In this document: piece by piece, positions 43,297 through 52,751 of the stretch | Numbering within the stretch: the first letter of the stretch is position 1 | Layout of the letters: the number at the start of each line of letters is the position of its first letter | NCBI GenBank assembly: GCA_036365145.1 | Contig: JAEOAD010000794.1 | Coordinates: 1,302,001 to 1,366,000 of the forward strand | From: Orientallactaga sibirica | Lineage: Eukaryota > Chordata > Mammalia > Rodentia > Dipodidae | Direction: 5' to 3' | DNA length: 64,000 bases | The notes under the pieces: model-generated | Database searches by the model: none | What the model was told of the DNA's origin: nothing | Seen by the model: the letters and a program-made list of their open reading frames with translations, nothing else | Program-made: the position numbers and the translations under genes

Positions 43297-43481
43297 TAAT
43301 TTTATTTATTTTCAAGTAGATAGAATGAGAATGAGCACTCCAGTTTCTCGAGTCATTGCATACATACTCCTACATGTGTGCTGTTTTGTGCATCTGGCTT
43401 TACATGGGTACTGGGGAATCTAACCCAGGCCTTTAAGCTTTGCAATTAAGTGTCTTTAACCATTGAGCCACCTCTCCAGCC
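43297..43481 (-). mobile_element. DIP-like SINE
   Basis: Diverged; head ttgagccacctctccagccc. Confidence 0.9.
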
Positions 43482-43506
43482 CATGTAGTGTGTCTTTTTT
43501 GTTCAG

Positions 43507-43722
43507 TATTTATGTATGTATGTATGTATGTATGTATGTATGTATGTATGTATGTATTTATTTATTTATTTAAACAGAGAGAGGGGCAGATAGAGAATGG
43601 GTGCACCAGGAACTCTAGCTTCTTCAAATAAACTCCAGACACATGCACCACCTTGTACATCTGGCTTTATGTGGGTACTTAGGAATTGAACCTGGGTCCA
43701 TAGGCTTTACAGACAGGTAAAT
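43507..43722 (-). mobile_element. DIP-like SINE with (ATGT)n, head lost
   Basis: (GTAT)11 at 43511-43556; stops at ggctttacagacagg. Confidence 0.9.
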
Positions 43723-43900
43723 ATATCCTGAGGTACAGCTTTACCCCCACACCCAGAGACTGACAGAGGCCCTAATTTTTGGACCGTGAACACCAATAAC
43801 CCTACTGAGGAAGGCCCTCAGGGAAATGGAGAGCAGGGGAGAGGGGATATAAGTCTATAAGCTATGTAAAAAATAAATATGATTTTTAAAATCTTCCAGG
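43723..43900 (+). mobile_element. L1 3' end (probable)
   Basis: tgaggaaggccctcagggaa and ctatgtaaaaaataaatatg; sense 3' end facing the next element. Confidence 0.4.
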
Positions 43901-44044
43901 CTTCTAATTAACTTTTTTGTTTGTTTTTAAATTGAGAACTTGAATATATGAACATATTGTACATTGGTCATGTTCCCATTGGGTTATACTTTTATGTCCC
44001 CTTTGCCTCAACCCCAAACCCCATTTCACTGAGGGCCCTCTTCT

Positions 44045-44215
44045 TTTTTTATTTATTTTTTTTTTTTTTTGGTTTTTTGAGGTAGGGTTTCACTCTGGTC
44101 CAAGCTTACCTGGAATTAACTATGTAGTCTCAGGGTAGCCTCAAACTCAACGGCAATCCTCCTACCTCTGCCTCCCAAGTGCTGGGATTAAAGGCGTGCG
44201 CCACCACGCCCAGCT
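44045..44215 (-). mobile_element. B1 SINE, young
   Basis: 16-bp target duplication ctgagggccctcttct (44029, 44216). Confidence 0.95.
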
Positions 44216-44326
44216 CTGAGGGCCCTCTTCTGTAGGGTTATTCATAATCACTGTGGGGTCGTAAATACATTAGTCAGTCTTGTGGTGGGGGGCAATGCAT
44301 CAGAGTACACTTTACCACCCCTGTGG

Positions 44327-44328
<2 letters not shown>

Positions 44329-44358
<30 letters not shown>

Positions 44359-44387
44359 CACACACACACACACACACACACACACAT
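44329..44387. repeat. (CT)n(CA)n microsatellite
   Basis: About 12 CT units, tgtgt, then about 14 CA units, inside the L1 3' UTR. Confidence 0.92.
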
Positions 44388-44696
44388 TTTTAATCAAGTA
44401 GAAAGTTTGTATGGACATATCATGTGTTGGCACCATCGTTTCCCTCCTCCCTGCCCCCATTCTATTGAAGGCCCTCCTCAGTGAGATTGCTGGTATTCGC
44501 CATAGGGTTGTAGGTTATGAGTTGTAAGAGCAGCAGACAGTCATTCCGGGGGGGAAGGCAATGTCTCTGGATATTCCCTCCTAACCTGTGGCTCTTACAA
44601 TCTTTCTGCCTCCTCTTCCCCAAAATTCCCTGAGCTGTGGTGGGTGTTTTTAAAATCTACTTGAGTTCTCAGCAGCTTCTGGATTTCTGCTTTGGT

Positions 44697-44866
44697 TGTT
44701 TTTGTTTGTTTGTTTATTTGTTTGTTTTGTTTTGTTTTGCTTTGTTTTGAGGTAGGGTCTCACTCTAGCCCAGACTGACCTGGAATTCACTATGTAGTCT
44801 CAGGGTGGCCTCAGAATCATGGCAGTCATCCTACCTCTGCTAGGATTAAAGACCACCACACCTGGC
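44697..44866 (-). mobile_element. B1 SINE with internal deletion
   Basis: Flanked by tgctttggt on both sides; lacks cctcccaagtgctg. Confidence 0.9.
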
Positions 44867-45038
44867 TGCTTTGGTATGGTTTGAGTATCCTCATTTTCTG
44901 TCTCCATCCCTTGGCTCAGGTTGTCAGGCTCACCATGGAAACAGCACTTTTGCTCATTTCACCAATTCCTCTGTGGTTTCACCTGGGCCTTAGCTGATGT
45001 GTGAGAGATGGTTCATCTCCTATCAGAGACACTTAACT

Positions 45039-45198
45039 TTTTTTTTAGGGAGGGTGCGGTTTCGAGGTAGGGTCTCACTCTAGTCCAGGGCCGACCTGGA
45101 ATCCATTATGTATTATCAGGCTGGCCTCCAACTCTCAGTGATCCTCCTACCTCTGCTTCCCTAGTGCTGGGATCAAAGGCATGCGCCACCACACCTGG
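45039..45198 (-). mobile_element. B1 SINE
   Basis: acttaactttttt on both sides (45030, 45204). Confidence 0.92.
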
Positions 45199-45215
45199 CT
45201 TATACTTAACTTTTT

Positions 45216-45397
45216 TGTGTGTGTGTGGTGCCGCACGCCTTTAATCCCAGCACTCGGGAGGCAGAGGTAGGAGGATCACTGAGAGTTTGAGGCCACCCTG
45301 AGACTACATAGTGAATTCCAGGTCAGCCTGAGCCAGAGTGAGACCCTACCTCGAAAAATAAAAACAAAACAAAACAAAACAAAAACAAAAAAAAACA
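45216..45397 (+). mobile_element. B1 SINE
   Basis: Head to head with the previous copy; CAAAA-type tail. Confidence 0.92.
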
Positions 45398-45401
45398 ACT
45401 T

Positions 45402-45616
45402 TTTTTTTTAAGATTTCATCTTTATTCATTTATTAGAGACAGAGGGAGAGATAGAGAGAGAGAGAATGGGCACACCAGGGCTTCTAGCCACTGCAAATGA
45501 ACTCCAGACGCATGCACCACCATGTGCATCTGGCTTACATGGGACCTGGAGAATCGAACAGAGGTCCTTAGGCTTCTCAGGCATGCACCTTAACCGCTAA
45601 GCCATCCCTCCAGCCC
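45402..45616 (-). mobile_element. DIP-like SINE
   Basis: Complete; right flank again cttaactttttt. Confidence 0.93.
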
Positions 45617-45624
45617 CTTAACTT

Positions 45625-45844
45625 TTTTTTTTTTTTTTTTTTAAAGTTTTTATTTATTGTTTGTGGAGAGAGAATGAGAGCGAGAAGAAGAGAAACGAGA
45701 ACACCAGAGCACCTTGCTACAGCAAACAAACTCTAACACATGTGCCACTACCTGAATCTGGATTTATCTGGGTACTGAGAATCAAACCCAGGCTGTCAGG
45801 TTTACAAGCAAGTGTTGTAACTGCTGAACCATCTCTTTAGCTCC
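45625..45844 (-). mobile_element. DIP-like SINE
   Basis: Diverged; head gctgaaccatctctttagctcc. Confidence 0.88.
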
Positions 45845-45863
45845 TGAACTGAAATTGTGAAAT

Positions 45864-45983
45864 AGCCACATGTGGTGGCTCATGTCTATAATCCTAACAC
45901 TGGGAGGGTGATTTTGAGGTCAGCCTTGTGCTACAGAGTGAGTTCCAGGTCAGTTTGGTCTAGAATGAGACCCTACCTTGGGG
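45864..45983 (+). mobile_element. Old B1 SINE
   Basis: tagccacatgtggtggctca; shortened middle. Confidence 0.85.
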
Positions 45984-46024
45984 GTGGAAGGAAGCAAAAC
46001 AAGTGATCAATAAAACCTTTTTTT

Positions 46025-46180
46025 TGGGGGGTGGGGGGTGCATGCCTTTAATCCCAGTGCTTGGGAGGCAGAAATAGGAGGATCACCAGTAGTTCGAGGC
46101 CAGCCTGGCACTATAGAGTTAGTTCTAGGTCAGCCCAGGCTAGAGTGAAACTCTACCTTGGAAAAAAGAAAACCAAAAAG
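46025..46180 (+). mobile_element. B1 SINE
   Basis: 5' end replaced by T8/G-rich run. Confidence 0.88.
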
Positions 46181-46187
46181 CCAAACA

Positions 46188-46320
46188 GGCCAGGCATGCT
46201 GGCATACGACTTTCATCCCAGCATTTGGGATGCATAGGTATGAGGATCACTGTGAGTTTGAGGCTAGCCTGAGACTAGAGTGAATTCCAGGTCATTTAAA
46301 AAAAGAGAGAGAGAGAGAGA
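46188..46320 (+). mobile_element. B1 SINE, 3' truncated
   Basis: Stops at ccaggtcattt; (GA)n follows. Confidence 0.88.
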
Positions 46321-46483
46321 GCCAGGTGTGGTGGCACACACCTTTAATTCCAGCTCTTGGGAGGCAGAGGTAGTGAGTTAGAGGCCACCCTGAGACTACA
46401 TAATGAATTCCAGGTCAGCCTGGACTAGAGCGAGACCCTACCTTGAAAAACAAAGGAAAAAAAGAAAAAGAAAAAGAAAAACA
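46321..46483 (+). mobile_element. B1 SINE
   Basis: Tail of GAAAAA units. Confidence 0.92.
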
Positions 46484-46635
46484 GGGCTGGAGAGATGGCT
46501 CAGCAGTTTAGGTACTTGCCCGTAAAGTTTAACAACCTGAGTTCAATTCCCCAAAGCCAGATGGACGAAGTGGCACATACATCTGGAGTTTGCAGCAGCT
46601 AGAGTTTCTGGTGTGCCCATCTCTCTCTCTCTCTG
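46484..46635 (+). mobile_element. DIP-like SINE
   Basis: No tail left; the next B1 follows ctctctctgc. Confidence 0.9.
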
Positions 46636-46802
46636 CTGTATGTGGTGCACACCTTTAATCCCAGCACTAGGAGGAAGAGCTAGGAGGTTTGCTATGAGTT
46701 CAAGGCTAGCCTGAAACTACATAGTGAATTCCAAGTCAGCCTGGGCTAGAGTGAGACCCTACCTCGAAAAACCAAAAAAAGAAAGAAAAAAAGGCAAAAA
46801 CA
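46636..46802 (+). mobile_element. B1 SINE
   Basis: tgtatgtggtgcacaccttt to ccctacctcg plus A-rich tail. Confidence 0.9.
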
Positions 46803-46970
46803 AACTGAACCAACAAAAACCTTTGACAACATGGAATTCAGTTATAATCACTGCTTTAATATCACTTTTTCCTAATTTTAGGATCTGGGTCAATTTCAAC
46901 TGATGAATGTTTCTCTTCATTTCAATCATGTTTTCCCACTTTTTTTGTTCACCTGGCTATTTATTTACCC

Positions 46971-47177
46971 ATTTATTTGTTTTTAATTGTACTTATTTGA
47001 CAGAAAGAGAGAGAGATTCAGAGAGAATGGGTGCACTGGGGCCTCCAGTCATTGCAAACAAACTCTAGATGCATGTGCCACTTTGTGTATCTGTCTTATG
47101 TGGGTTCTGGGGAATTGTATCTGGGTCCTTTGGCTTTGCAGGCTAGCGCCTTAATTGCTAAGCAATCCCTCCAGCCC
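46971..47177 (-). mobile_element. DIP-like SINE
   Basis: Complete; head gctaagcaatccctccagcccc. Confidence 0.92.
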
Positions 47178-47187
47178 CTACCCATTT

Positions 47188-47266
47188 ATTTTTGCAGTGC
47201 TAGGGATCAGACCCAGAGCCTCACACATGGTAGGCAAATACTCTACTACTAATCCACACACCCGTC
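47188..47266 (-). mobile_element. ID-like SINE
   Basis: cagtgctagggatcagaccc ... ggtaggcaaatactctac. Confidence 0.6.
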
Positions 47267-47331
47267 AGACCACTATCACATATGTGTATCAACTATATAG
47301 TAGCTGTTTTAATTTTCTTTTATCTATTCAT

Positions 47332-47410
47332 TTATTTTTGCAGTGCAAGGGATAAATCTCAGGGCCTTACATAGATTAGGCAAATACTACCACTGAGCTC
47401 CATTCTGAGT
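47332..47410 (-). mobile_element. ID-like SINE
   Basis: Second similar copy (tttttgcagtgcaagggat); the retroviral retrocopy inserted right at its end. Confidence 0.6.
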
Positions 47411-47436
47411 CCTCTGGTAATTTTTTTTTTTTTTTT

Positions 47437-47512
47437 GCAAACGCAAAGAGCTTTACTCGGGCTTAAGCTCAGTCTCTTGCCTTCACCAATGCAGTGGATC
47501 CGTGCAAGAGCC
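47437..47512 (-). repeat. 3' R region of retroviral retrocopy
   Basis: A 76-bp direct repeat of 48487-48560. On the minus strand it ends with an AGTAAA polyadenylation signal variant about 17 nt before the T-run (the poly(A) tail at 47421-47436). Confidence 0.85.
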
Positions 47513-47943
47513 CCGAGAAGCAGAAAAGCAGGCATTTTATTGAGGTTTGAACAAGGGGGAGAGGACTATCACCTACGCAACTACATGATTGGCTAATTTG
47601 AACATTAACTGTACTTGGGGGTTCTTGATTGGTCTTAGGATTTTGGCGGGCTAGGTCTAGGGGAATTTCAAACTTAATTGGCTCAGCAAGTGGTGGTTAC
47701 ATGTGAACAGGTTGGCGCGTGTGGTTACATTCATTTGATTGGCTGACATTTTCAAAACTCTAAGATGGTGGATCTTATTGGGCCAACCAGCCCAGGACCG
47801 CAAGAATGTTGAGTCATTCTCACACAGTAAGTTTATGGTTTTTCCTGGTACTGCTTGTTTTTCCCTTGATTCTGGGAACTCGCCCCTGTGGCCTACAGAG
47901 GGACTGAGGCCTGTCATGGTGCTACTCTGGCCTGGGTCTTTCA
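47513..47943 (-). promoter_or_regulatory. U3 region of retroviral retrocopy
   Basis: On the minus strand it starts TGAAAGACCC directly after the polypurine tract, as in murine-type gammaretroviral LTRs. It has several CCAAT motifs (plus-strand attgg at about 47586, 47628, 47676, 47737) and a CAATAAAA TATA-like box (47542-47535) about 25 bp before R. Since U3 lies at the 3' end of the RNA copy, it would point its promoter leftward. Confidence 0.75.
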
Positions 47944-47956
47944 TTCCCCCCCCTCT
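47944..47956 (-). other. Polypurine tract
   Basis: Minus strand reads AGAGGGGGGGGAA, immediately before the TGAAAG start of U3; this marks plus-strand priming in retroviruses. Confidence 0.8.
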
Positions 47957-48150
47957 ATGTACCTAAGGGGAGCCAATCCTAGGCCCCAAGAGTTCTAGTG
48001 GAACATATTGACATCTCAGAACCATTAATTGTACACTATTGATTCACTCCTTAACCAATCTATTAAGTATACAGGGAACCAAGTAAAGAGACATGTGGGT
48101 TAAGGTTAGGGAGAGTAATCCTCAGGTTCAGCCAGGGGGTCTGCCAGTCA

Positions 48151-48300
48151 GACGTGAGTGTGATGAATCCAAGTGGCGATCCCGTCTACCTTGACAGCAG
48201 TGGGAGTCGTCAGGATGACGACATAGGGTCCTTTCCAGCGGGGTTCAGATGATGACGACAAACAAAGACCTAATCCCCTGGCTGGTATCCATGTGTTGGT
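48151..48300 (-). pseudogene. Gammaretroviral integrase C-terminal fragment (pol remnant), frameshifted
   Basis: Codons 48246 to 48151 on the minus strand read [10 protein letters not shown] followed by a Thr-Pro-Thr-Ala block. WKGPY is the GPY/F motif of the integrase C-terminal SH3-like domain in gammaretroviruses. Immediately upstream (48247-48300) the same domain continues in a different frame, so at least one small deletion breaks it. No catalytic core is present. Confidence 0.8.
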
Positions 48301-48410
48301 GGGGGAGATCCAGTCTCATATATGGCCCCTAGACAAGGCCACATTTCTTCATGAGTTCAGCCGGCAGTCTGAGCTCCACGTGTTGGTGGTCCTCAGGGAT
48401 CTCCAGGGGG

Positions 48411-48428
48411 ATCTGGGACGAGCCCCTG
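48411..48428 (-). other. Primer binding site, proline tRNA type
   Basis: Minus strand CAGGGGCTCGTCCCAGAT lies 57 nt downstream of the R/U5 border. It matches the tRNA-Pro site common in gammaretroviruses at most positions, with changes at the first bases and near the 3' end. Confidence 0.7.
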
Positions 48429-48486
48429 AATGTAATGCCCAGTTCACCGCACCCCCAGTGACCACCAAGGAAGACTAAACACGTAT
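48429..48486 (-). other. U5 region of retroviral retrocopy
   Basis: 58 bp between the end of the 5' R and the primer binding site; present once only, as expected for a copy of genomic RNA rather than of a provirus. Confidence 0.7.
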
Positions 48487-48560
48487 GCAAACGCAAAGAG
48501 CTTTACTCGGGTTAAGCTCGGTCTTTTGCCTTCACCAACGCAGTGGATCCGTGCAAGAGC
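48487..48560 (-). repeat. 5' R region of retroviral retrocopy
   Basis: Partner of 47437-47512. The copy begins at the R cap site next to the target duplication, so it looks full length at its 5' end, which is unusual for L1-made copies. Confidence 0.8.
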
Positions 48561-48703
48561 CCTCTGGTAATTTTTTACTAGATGCCAGACATCTGTAATT
48601 TCACTTTGTTGGGTGCTTAATATTTTTGTGTATATATATATATAAATGCTCTTGTGATTTCTTCTAAGACATTATTACTTGAAAATTTACAGCCTTTAGG
48701 GAT

Positions 48704-48901
48704 TTCTTTTTTTAATTTAAAATTTTTATTTTCATTTATTTATTTGAGAGTGACAGAGAGAGAAAGAGGCAGGGAGAGAGAACTCCAGATGCATGCACCA
48801 CCTTGTGCTCTGGCTTACGTGGGTACTGGGGAATTGAGCCTCAAACTGGGGTCCTTAGGTTTCAGAAGCAACTCTTAACCGCTAAGCCATCTCTCCAGCC
48901 C
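48704..48901 (-). mobile_element. DIP-like SINE
   Basis: Middle deleted; head complete. Confidence 0.92.
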
Positions 48902-48904
48902 TTT

Positions 48905-49003
48905 TTTTTTTTAATTTTAAAATTTGATTTTTATTTATTTATTTGACAGTGACAGACACAGAGAGAAAGAGGCAGAGAGAGAGAGAGAGAGAATGAGAAT
49001 GGA
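48905..49003 (-). mobile_element. DIP-like SINE, 5' truncated
   Basis: Tail and GA part only; ttagggattt occurs before 48704 and after 49003. Confidence 0.88.
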
Positions 49004-49031
49004 TTTTAGGGATTTATTTTAGTTAGCTTTC

Positions 49032-49154
49032 TTTTTTTTTTTAAATATATTTTATTTATTTGAGAAAGAGAGAGAGACAGGGAGAGAATGGGCACACTAG
49101 GGCCTTCAGCCACTGCAAATGAACTCCAGAAGCATGCACCCCCTTGTGCATCTG
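49032..49154 (-). mobile_element. DIP-like SINE, 5' truncated
   Basis: Stops at cccccttgtgcatctgg. Confidence 0.9.
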
Positions 49155-49197
49155 GATTTCTGTGACTGTAACAAAATGCCTGAGATAAGTAACTTAA

Positions 49198-49407
49198 AAG
49201 GGGCTGGAGAGATGGCCCAGCAGTTAAGGTGCACTTGCCTGCAAAGCCTAATGACCTGAGTTCCATTCCCCAGTACCCACATAATGCTAGATGCACAGTG
49301 GTACATGTGTCTAGAGTTTGTTTGCAGTGCCTGGAGGCCCTGGCATGCCCATTCTGTCTCCCTCTCTCTACTATCTCTCTCTACTTGCAAATAAATAATT
49401 TTTAAAA
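49198..49407 (+). mobile_element. DIP-like SINE
   Basis: Tail to tail with 49409. Confidence 0.92.
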
Positions 49408-49408
49408 T

Positions 49409-49608
49409 TTATTCATTTATTTATTTATTTATTTATGTTTTTGAGAGAGAGAGAGAATAGGTGCTCCAGGGCCTTCAGCCACAGCAAACAAACTCCAGAT
49501 GTATGTGTCACCTTGTGCATCTGGCTTATGTGAGTCCTGGGGAATTGAACCCAGGTCCTTTGGCTTCACTGGCAAGTGCCTTAATCGCTAAACCATCTCT
49601 CCAGCCCC
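49409..49608 (-). mobile_element. DIP-like SINE
   Basis: Complete. Confidence 0.93.
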
Positions 49609-49636
49609 TAAATAAAATTTTAAAAAATTCTTTGAA

Positions 49637-49846
49637 GTTTTTTTTTTTTTTTTTTTTGAGAGAGTCAGGGAGAGAGAGACAGACAGACAGACAGAGAATG
49701 GGCGTGCCAGGGCCTCCAGCCACTGCAATGAACTCCAGACTCATGTGCCCCCTTATGCATCTGGCTTATGTGGGTCCTGGGGAATTGAACCAGGGTCCTT
49801 TGGCTTTGCAGGCAAATGCCTTAACCCCTAAGCCATCCCTCCAGCC
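49637..49846 (-). mobile_element. DIP-like SINE
   Basis: (GACA)n at 49677-49694; complete head. Confidence 0.93.
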
Positions 49847-49859
49847 CAAAACATATTTT

Positions 49860-49901
49860 TAAGATACATATATATATTAAATTTTACTTATTTATTTGCA
49901 A

Positions 49902-49956
<55 letters not shown>

Positions 49957-50118
49957 AGACAGAGAGAGAATGGGTAGGTCAGGGCCTCCAGCCACTGCAA
50001 CGAACTCCAGACTCATGTGCCCCCTTATGCATCTGGCTTACATGGGTCCTGGGGAATCGAACTTGGGTCCTTTGGCTTCACAGGCAATACCTTAACTGCT
50101 AAGCCATTGCTCCAGCCC
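49860..50118 (-). mobile_element. DIP-like SINE with long (GA)n
   Basis: About 24 GA units 49904-49952; caaaacatattttta on both sides (49845, 50117). Confidence 0.93.
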
Positions 50119-50142
50119 AAAACATATTTTTAAAAAATAACT

Positions 50143-50292
50143 TAGCCAGGTGTGGTGGTGCACACCTTTAATCCCAGCATTTGGGAGGTAGAGGTAGGAG
50201 GATCACCAGAAGTTCAAGGCCACCCTGAAACTACAAAGTGAATTCCAGGTCACCTAGGCCTAGAGTGAAACCCTACCTTGAAAAACCAAAAT
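50143..50292 (+). mobile_element. B1 SINE
   Basis: ttagccaggtgtggtggtgc to cttgaaaaacc. Confidence 0.92.
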
Positions 50293-50315
50293 TAATAATA
50301 ACTTAAAAGGAGGGA

Positions 50316-50477
50316 AAAGCTAGGCATGGTGGCGCATGCCTTTAGTCCCAGCACTTGGGAGATAGATGTGGGAGGATCACCATGAGTTCGAGGCCACTTG
50401 AGACTATATAGTGAATTCTAAGTCAGCCTGGGCTAGAGTGAGACTCTACCTTGAACCCCCCCCCAAAAAAAAAAAAG
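50316..50477 (+). mobile_element. B1 SINE
   Basis: C9A12 tail. Confidence 0.92.
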
Positions 50478-50677
50478 AAGGAAAAAAGGAGGAAATGTTT
50501 ATTTTGGCTCATAGCTTCTGAGGTTTTAGTCCACCATCACTTGGCAATATTGTCATTGGGCTGTGGTGATGAGAACATTGTGGTAATGAGAGCATAGCAG
50601 AAGAGATTGCTCCCCTCACAAAGGCTAAGAAACAGAGAGGGAGGGAAAGATGGGAGGCCTAGGGTCCCAGTATATAT

Positions 50678-51054
50678 TTTTTCTTCTTTTGAGGTAGGGT
50701 CTGGCTCTAGCCCAGGCTGATCTAGACTTCACTACATAGTCTCAGGGTGGCCTCAAACTCATAGCAAACCTCCTACTTCTGCCTCCCAAGTGCTGGTATT
50801 AAAAGTGTGTGCCTGGCTGGAGAGATGGCTTAGTGGTTAAGACACATGCCTGTGAAGCCTAAGGACCCAGGTTCGATTCTCCAGGTCCCACGTAAGCCAG
50901 ATGCACAATGGTGGCACATGCATCTGGAAGTTGTTTGCAGTGGCTATCAGCCCTGGTGTGCTCATTCTCTCTCACTCTGTCTCCCCCTCTCTTTTGGTCT
51001 CTAATTAATTAATTAACTAATTTTTTAAAAAAAGTATATGCCACCATGACCAGC
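50678..51054 (-). mobile_element. B1 SINE split by DIP-like insertion
   Basis: 50678-50812 and 51031-51054; aaaagtgtgtgcc / aaaagtatatgcc is the target duplication. Confidence 0.9.
50813..51030 (+). mobile_element. DIP-like SINE
   Basis: Complete; (TTAA)n tail. Confidence 0.93.
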
Positions 51055-51094
51055 TTTTTATTCTTCTTCTTCTCCTCCTTCTTTTTTGAAGATT

Positions 51095-51349
51095 TAAAAA
51101 ATATATATATATTTGTTTTTTGTTTTTATTTTTATTTATTTACTTGAGAGAGAGAGAGAAAAAAAAGGCAGACAGAGAGAGAGAGGAGGGGGTAGAGAAC
51201 GGGCATGCCAGGGCCTCCAGCCACTGCAAACAAACTCCAGAGGCATGCACCCCCTTGTACATCTGGCTTACATGGGTCCTGGGGAATTGAACCGGGATCC
51301 TTTGGCTTTGGAGGCAAATGCCTTAACTGGTAAGCCATTTCTCCAGCCC
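51095..51349 (-). mobile_element. DIP-like SINE
   Basis: Complete, long GA block. Confidence 0.93.
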
Positions 51350-51353
51350 TATA

Positions 51354-51500
51354 CTTGTTTTTTTGAGGTAGGGTTTCACTCTAGCCCAGGCTGACCTGGA
51401 ATTGAGTCTATAGCCTCAGGCTGGCCTTGAACTCATAGCGATCCTCCTACCTCTGCCTCCCAAGTGCTGAGATTAAAGGCAATGTGCCAACATGCCTGGC
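51354..51500 (-). mobile_element. B1 SINE
   Basis: Complete. Confidence 0.92.
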
Positions 51501-51503
51501 TTT

Positions 51504-51521
51504 AAATTTATTTATTTATTT

Positions 51522-51553
<32 letters not shown>

Positions 51554-51735
51554 GAGAGAGAGACACACACACAGAAACAGACAGAGTTTAGGAGCCGCAG
51601 GGCATTTAGCTACCACAAACTCCAGATACATGCGCTACTTTTGCATCTGGTGTTACATGGGTACTGGGGAACTAAACCCAGGCTGTCAGGCTTTGTAATC
51701 AAGTATCTTTTATCTCTGATCTATCTCTCCAGCCC
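51504..51735 (-). mobile_element. DIP-like SINE
   Basis: TTTA tail of about 10 units; diverged head. Confidence 0.9.
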
Positions 51736-51795
51736 CCCAGTGTCTTCTTTAAGGGCATACCCTAATGATGACCCAACTTCCTCATAAAAGTATAT

Positions 51796-51963
51796 CTTAG
51801 CCATGTATGGTGATGGTGGCACACGCCTTTAATCCCAGCACATGGGAGGCAGAGGTAGGATTGTCATGAGTTTGAGGCCACCCTGATACTACATAGTGAA
51901 TTCCAGGTCAGCCTGGGCTAGAGTGAGACCCTACCTTGAAACCCCCCTCTCTCCCCCAAAAAG
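51796..51963 (+). mobile_element. B1 SINE
   Basis: Has atggtgatggtgg duplication at its start. Confidence 0.92.
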
Positions 51964-52045
51964 GCTATCTCATAAGATCTCATAGGAACCCAAGCTTTCA
52001 GCATATCTGAGCTTTGGAGGGACACTTAAGATTCACACCATAACA

Positions 52046-52549
52046 GCTGGGCACTACCAGAACAATATTTAGAACCAATGTCCAAGTACTAACACAAAAC
52101 CCTCCTGAGTATTCCACCTGATGCCCTATGAGTCAGACTATTCTGCTCTGATAGGAACAGAAATTGTTCCAAGCTCAGTGTGAGGCAAACTGAGCCCACC
52201 TCTAGTCTCTTCTATCCCTTGAGTAGTTTTGTGATATGCATGGTCTGATGATCTAGAAACCCAAGCATGGCCCCCTGCAGATACATGACACTATCTATGT
52301 AGTTCTTCCGGTCAGCCTTTCTACTCTGTGAGTTGTAGTCCCTTTGGCTTCTATAGACTTTTGCTACTTTAGGTTGGGCAACACTTTGCATACCATTTTG
52401 CCACTGCCTGGAAACCGTCCTCAATGAATAATCTAAGGCAATCATAGAGCTCACTCCATTTGTTTCATTTCATTCATTTTATTTCATTCATTTGTCTCAC
52501 GGGTCACTGTCTTCCATTGCTTGACATCTGATATCTTTAAAACTGCTGC
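52046..52549. other. No recognisable feature
   Basis: Unique-looking; (ATTTC)n-like run at 52464-52500. Confidence 0.4.
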
Positions 52550-52550
52550 C

Positions 52551-52710
52551 TTGCTGGGATGATGGTACATGCCTTTAATTCCATCACTTGGGAGGTAGAG
52601 GTAGGAGGATCTCTGTGAGTTCAAGGCCAGCCTGAGATTACATAGTAAATTCCAGGTAAGCCTGGGCTAGAGTGACACCATACCTCGAAAAACAAAAGTG
52701 AAACAAACAA
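52551..52710 (+). mobile_element. B1 SINE
   Basis: ctgggatgatggtacatgcc to ccatacctcg. Confidence 0.92.
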
Positions 52711-52751
52711 AAAACTGTTGTGTTGGTTAGAACCAGGAGTCCTTATTCCAT

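Larger units (their letters stand above)
43905..45028 (-). mobile_element. Rodent-type L1 3' UTR, split by two B1
   Basis: Pieces 43905-44044, 44232-44696, 44867-45028: ttgtacattggtcatgttcc, ggtcgtaaatacattagtca, ggctcttacaatctttctgc, ttccctgagctgtggtgg. Confidence 0.65.
47411..48576 (-). mobile_element. Processed (LINE-mediated) retrocopy of an internally deleted gammaretrovirus-like RNA
   Basis: Read on the minus strand the order is: 5' R (48560-48486), U5, proline-type primer binding site, short leader, a remnant of the 3' end of pol, polypurine tract, U3, 3' R, then A16. It begins and ends at R rather than at full LTRs and carries a poly(A) tail. It is flanked by a perfect 16-bp duplication, cctctggtaatttttt (47411-47426 and 48561-48576). 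That is the signature of L1 machinery copying a packaged or spliced-type retroviral RNA, not of provirus integration. gag, most of pol and all recognisable env are absent; the pol remnant is frameshifted, so nothing here is functional. The two R copies differ at only about 4 of 75 positions. Confidence 0.88.
49155..52045 (-). mobile_element. MaLR LTR split by about ten SINEs
   Basis: Pieces 49155-49197 (ctgtgactgtaacaaaatgc), 50480-50677 (atgtttattttggctcatag), 51737-51795 (aagggcataccctaatgat), 51964-52045 (gagctttggagggacact, ccataacag) join into one antisense LTR. Confidence 0.6.

Noticed and set aside
43511..43556. Regular short repeats as a possible CRISPR-like array
   Set aside because: Pure (GTAT)n microsatellite without spacers, in mammalian DNA.
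47657..47944. 95-codon minus-strand frame inside the retroviral copy
   Set aside because: It starts in the polypurine tract and covers U3, a noncoding region; not an env or accessory gene.
47411..48576. Ordinary solo LTR or short provirus
   Set aside because: Ends are R with a poly(A) run and a 16-bp duplication; U3 and U5 are each present once.
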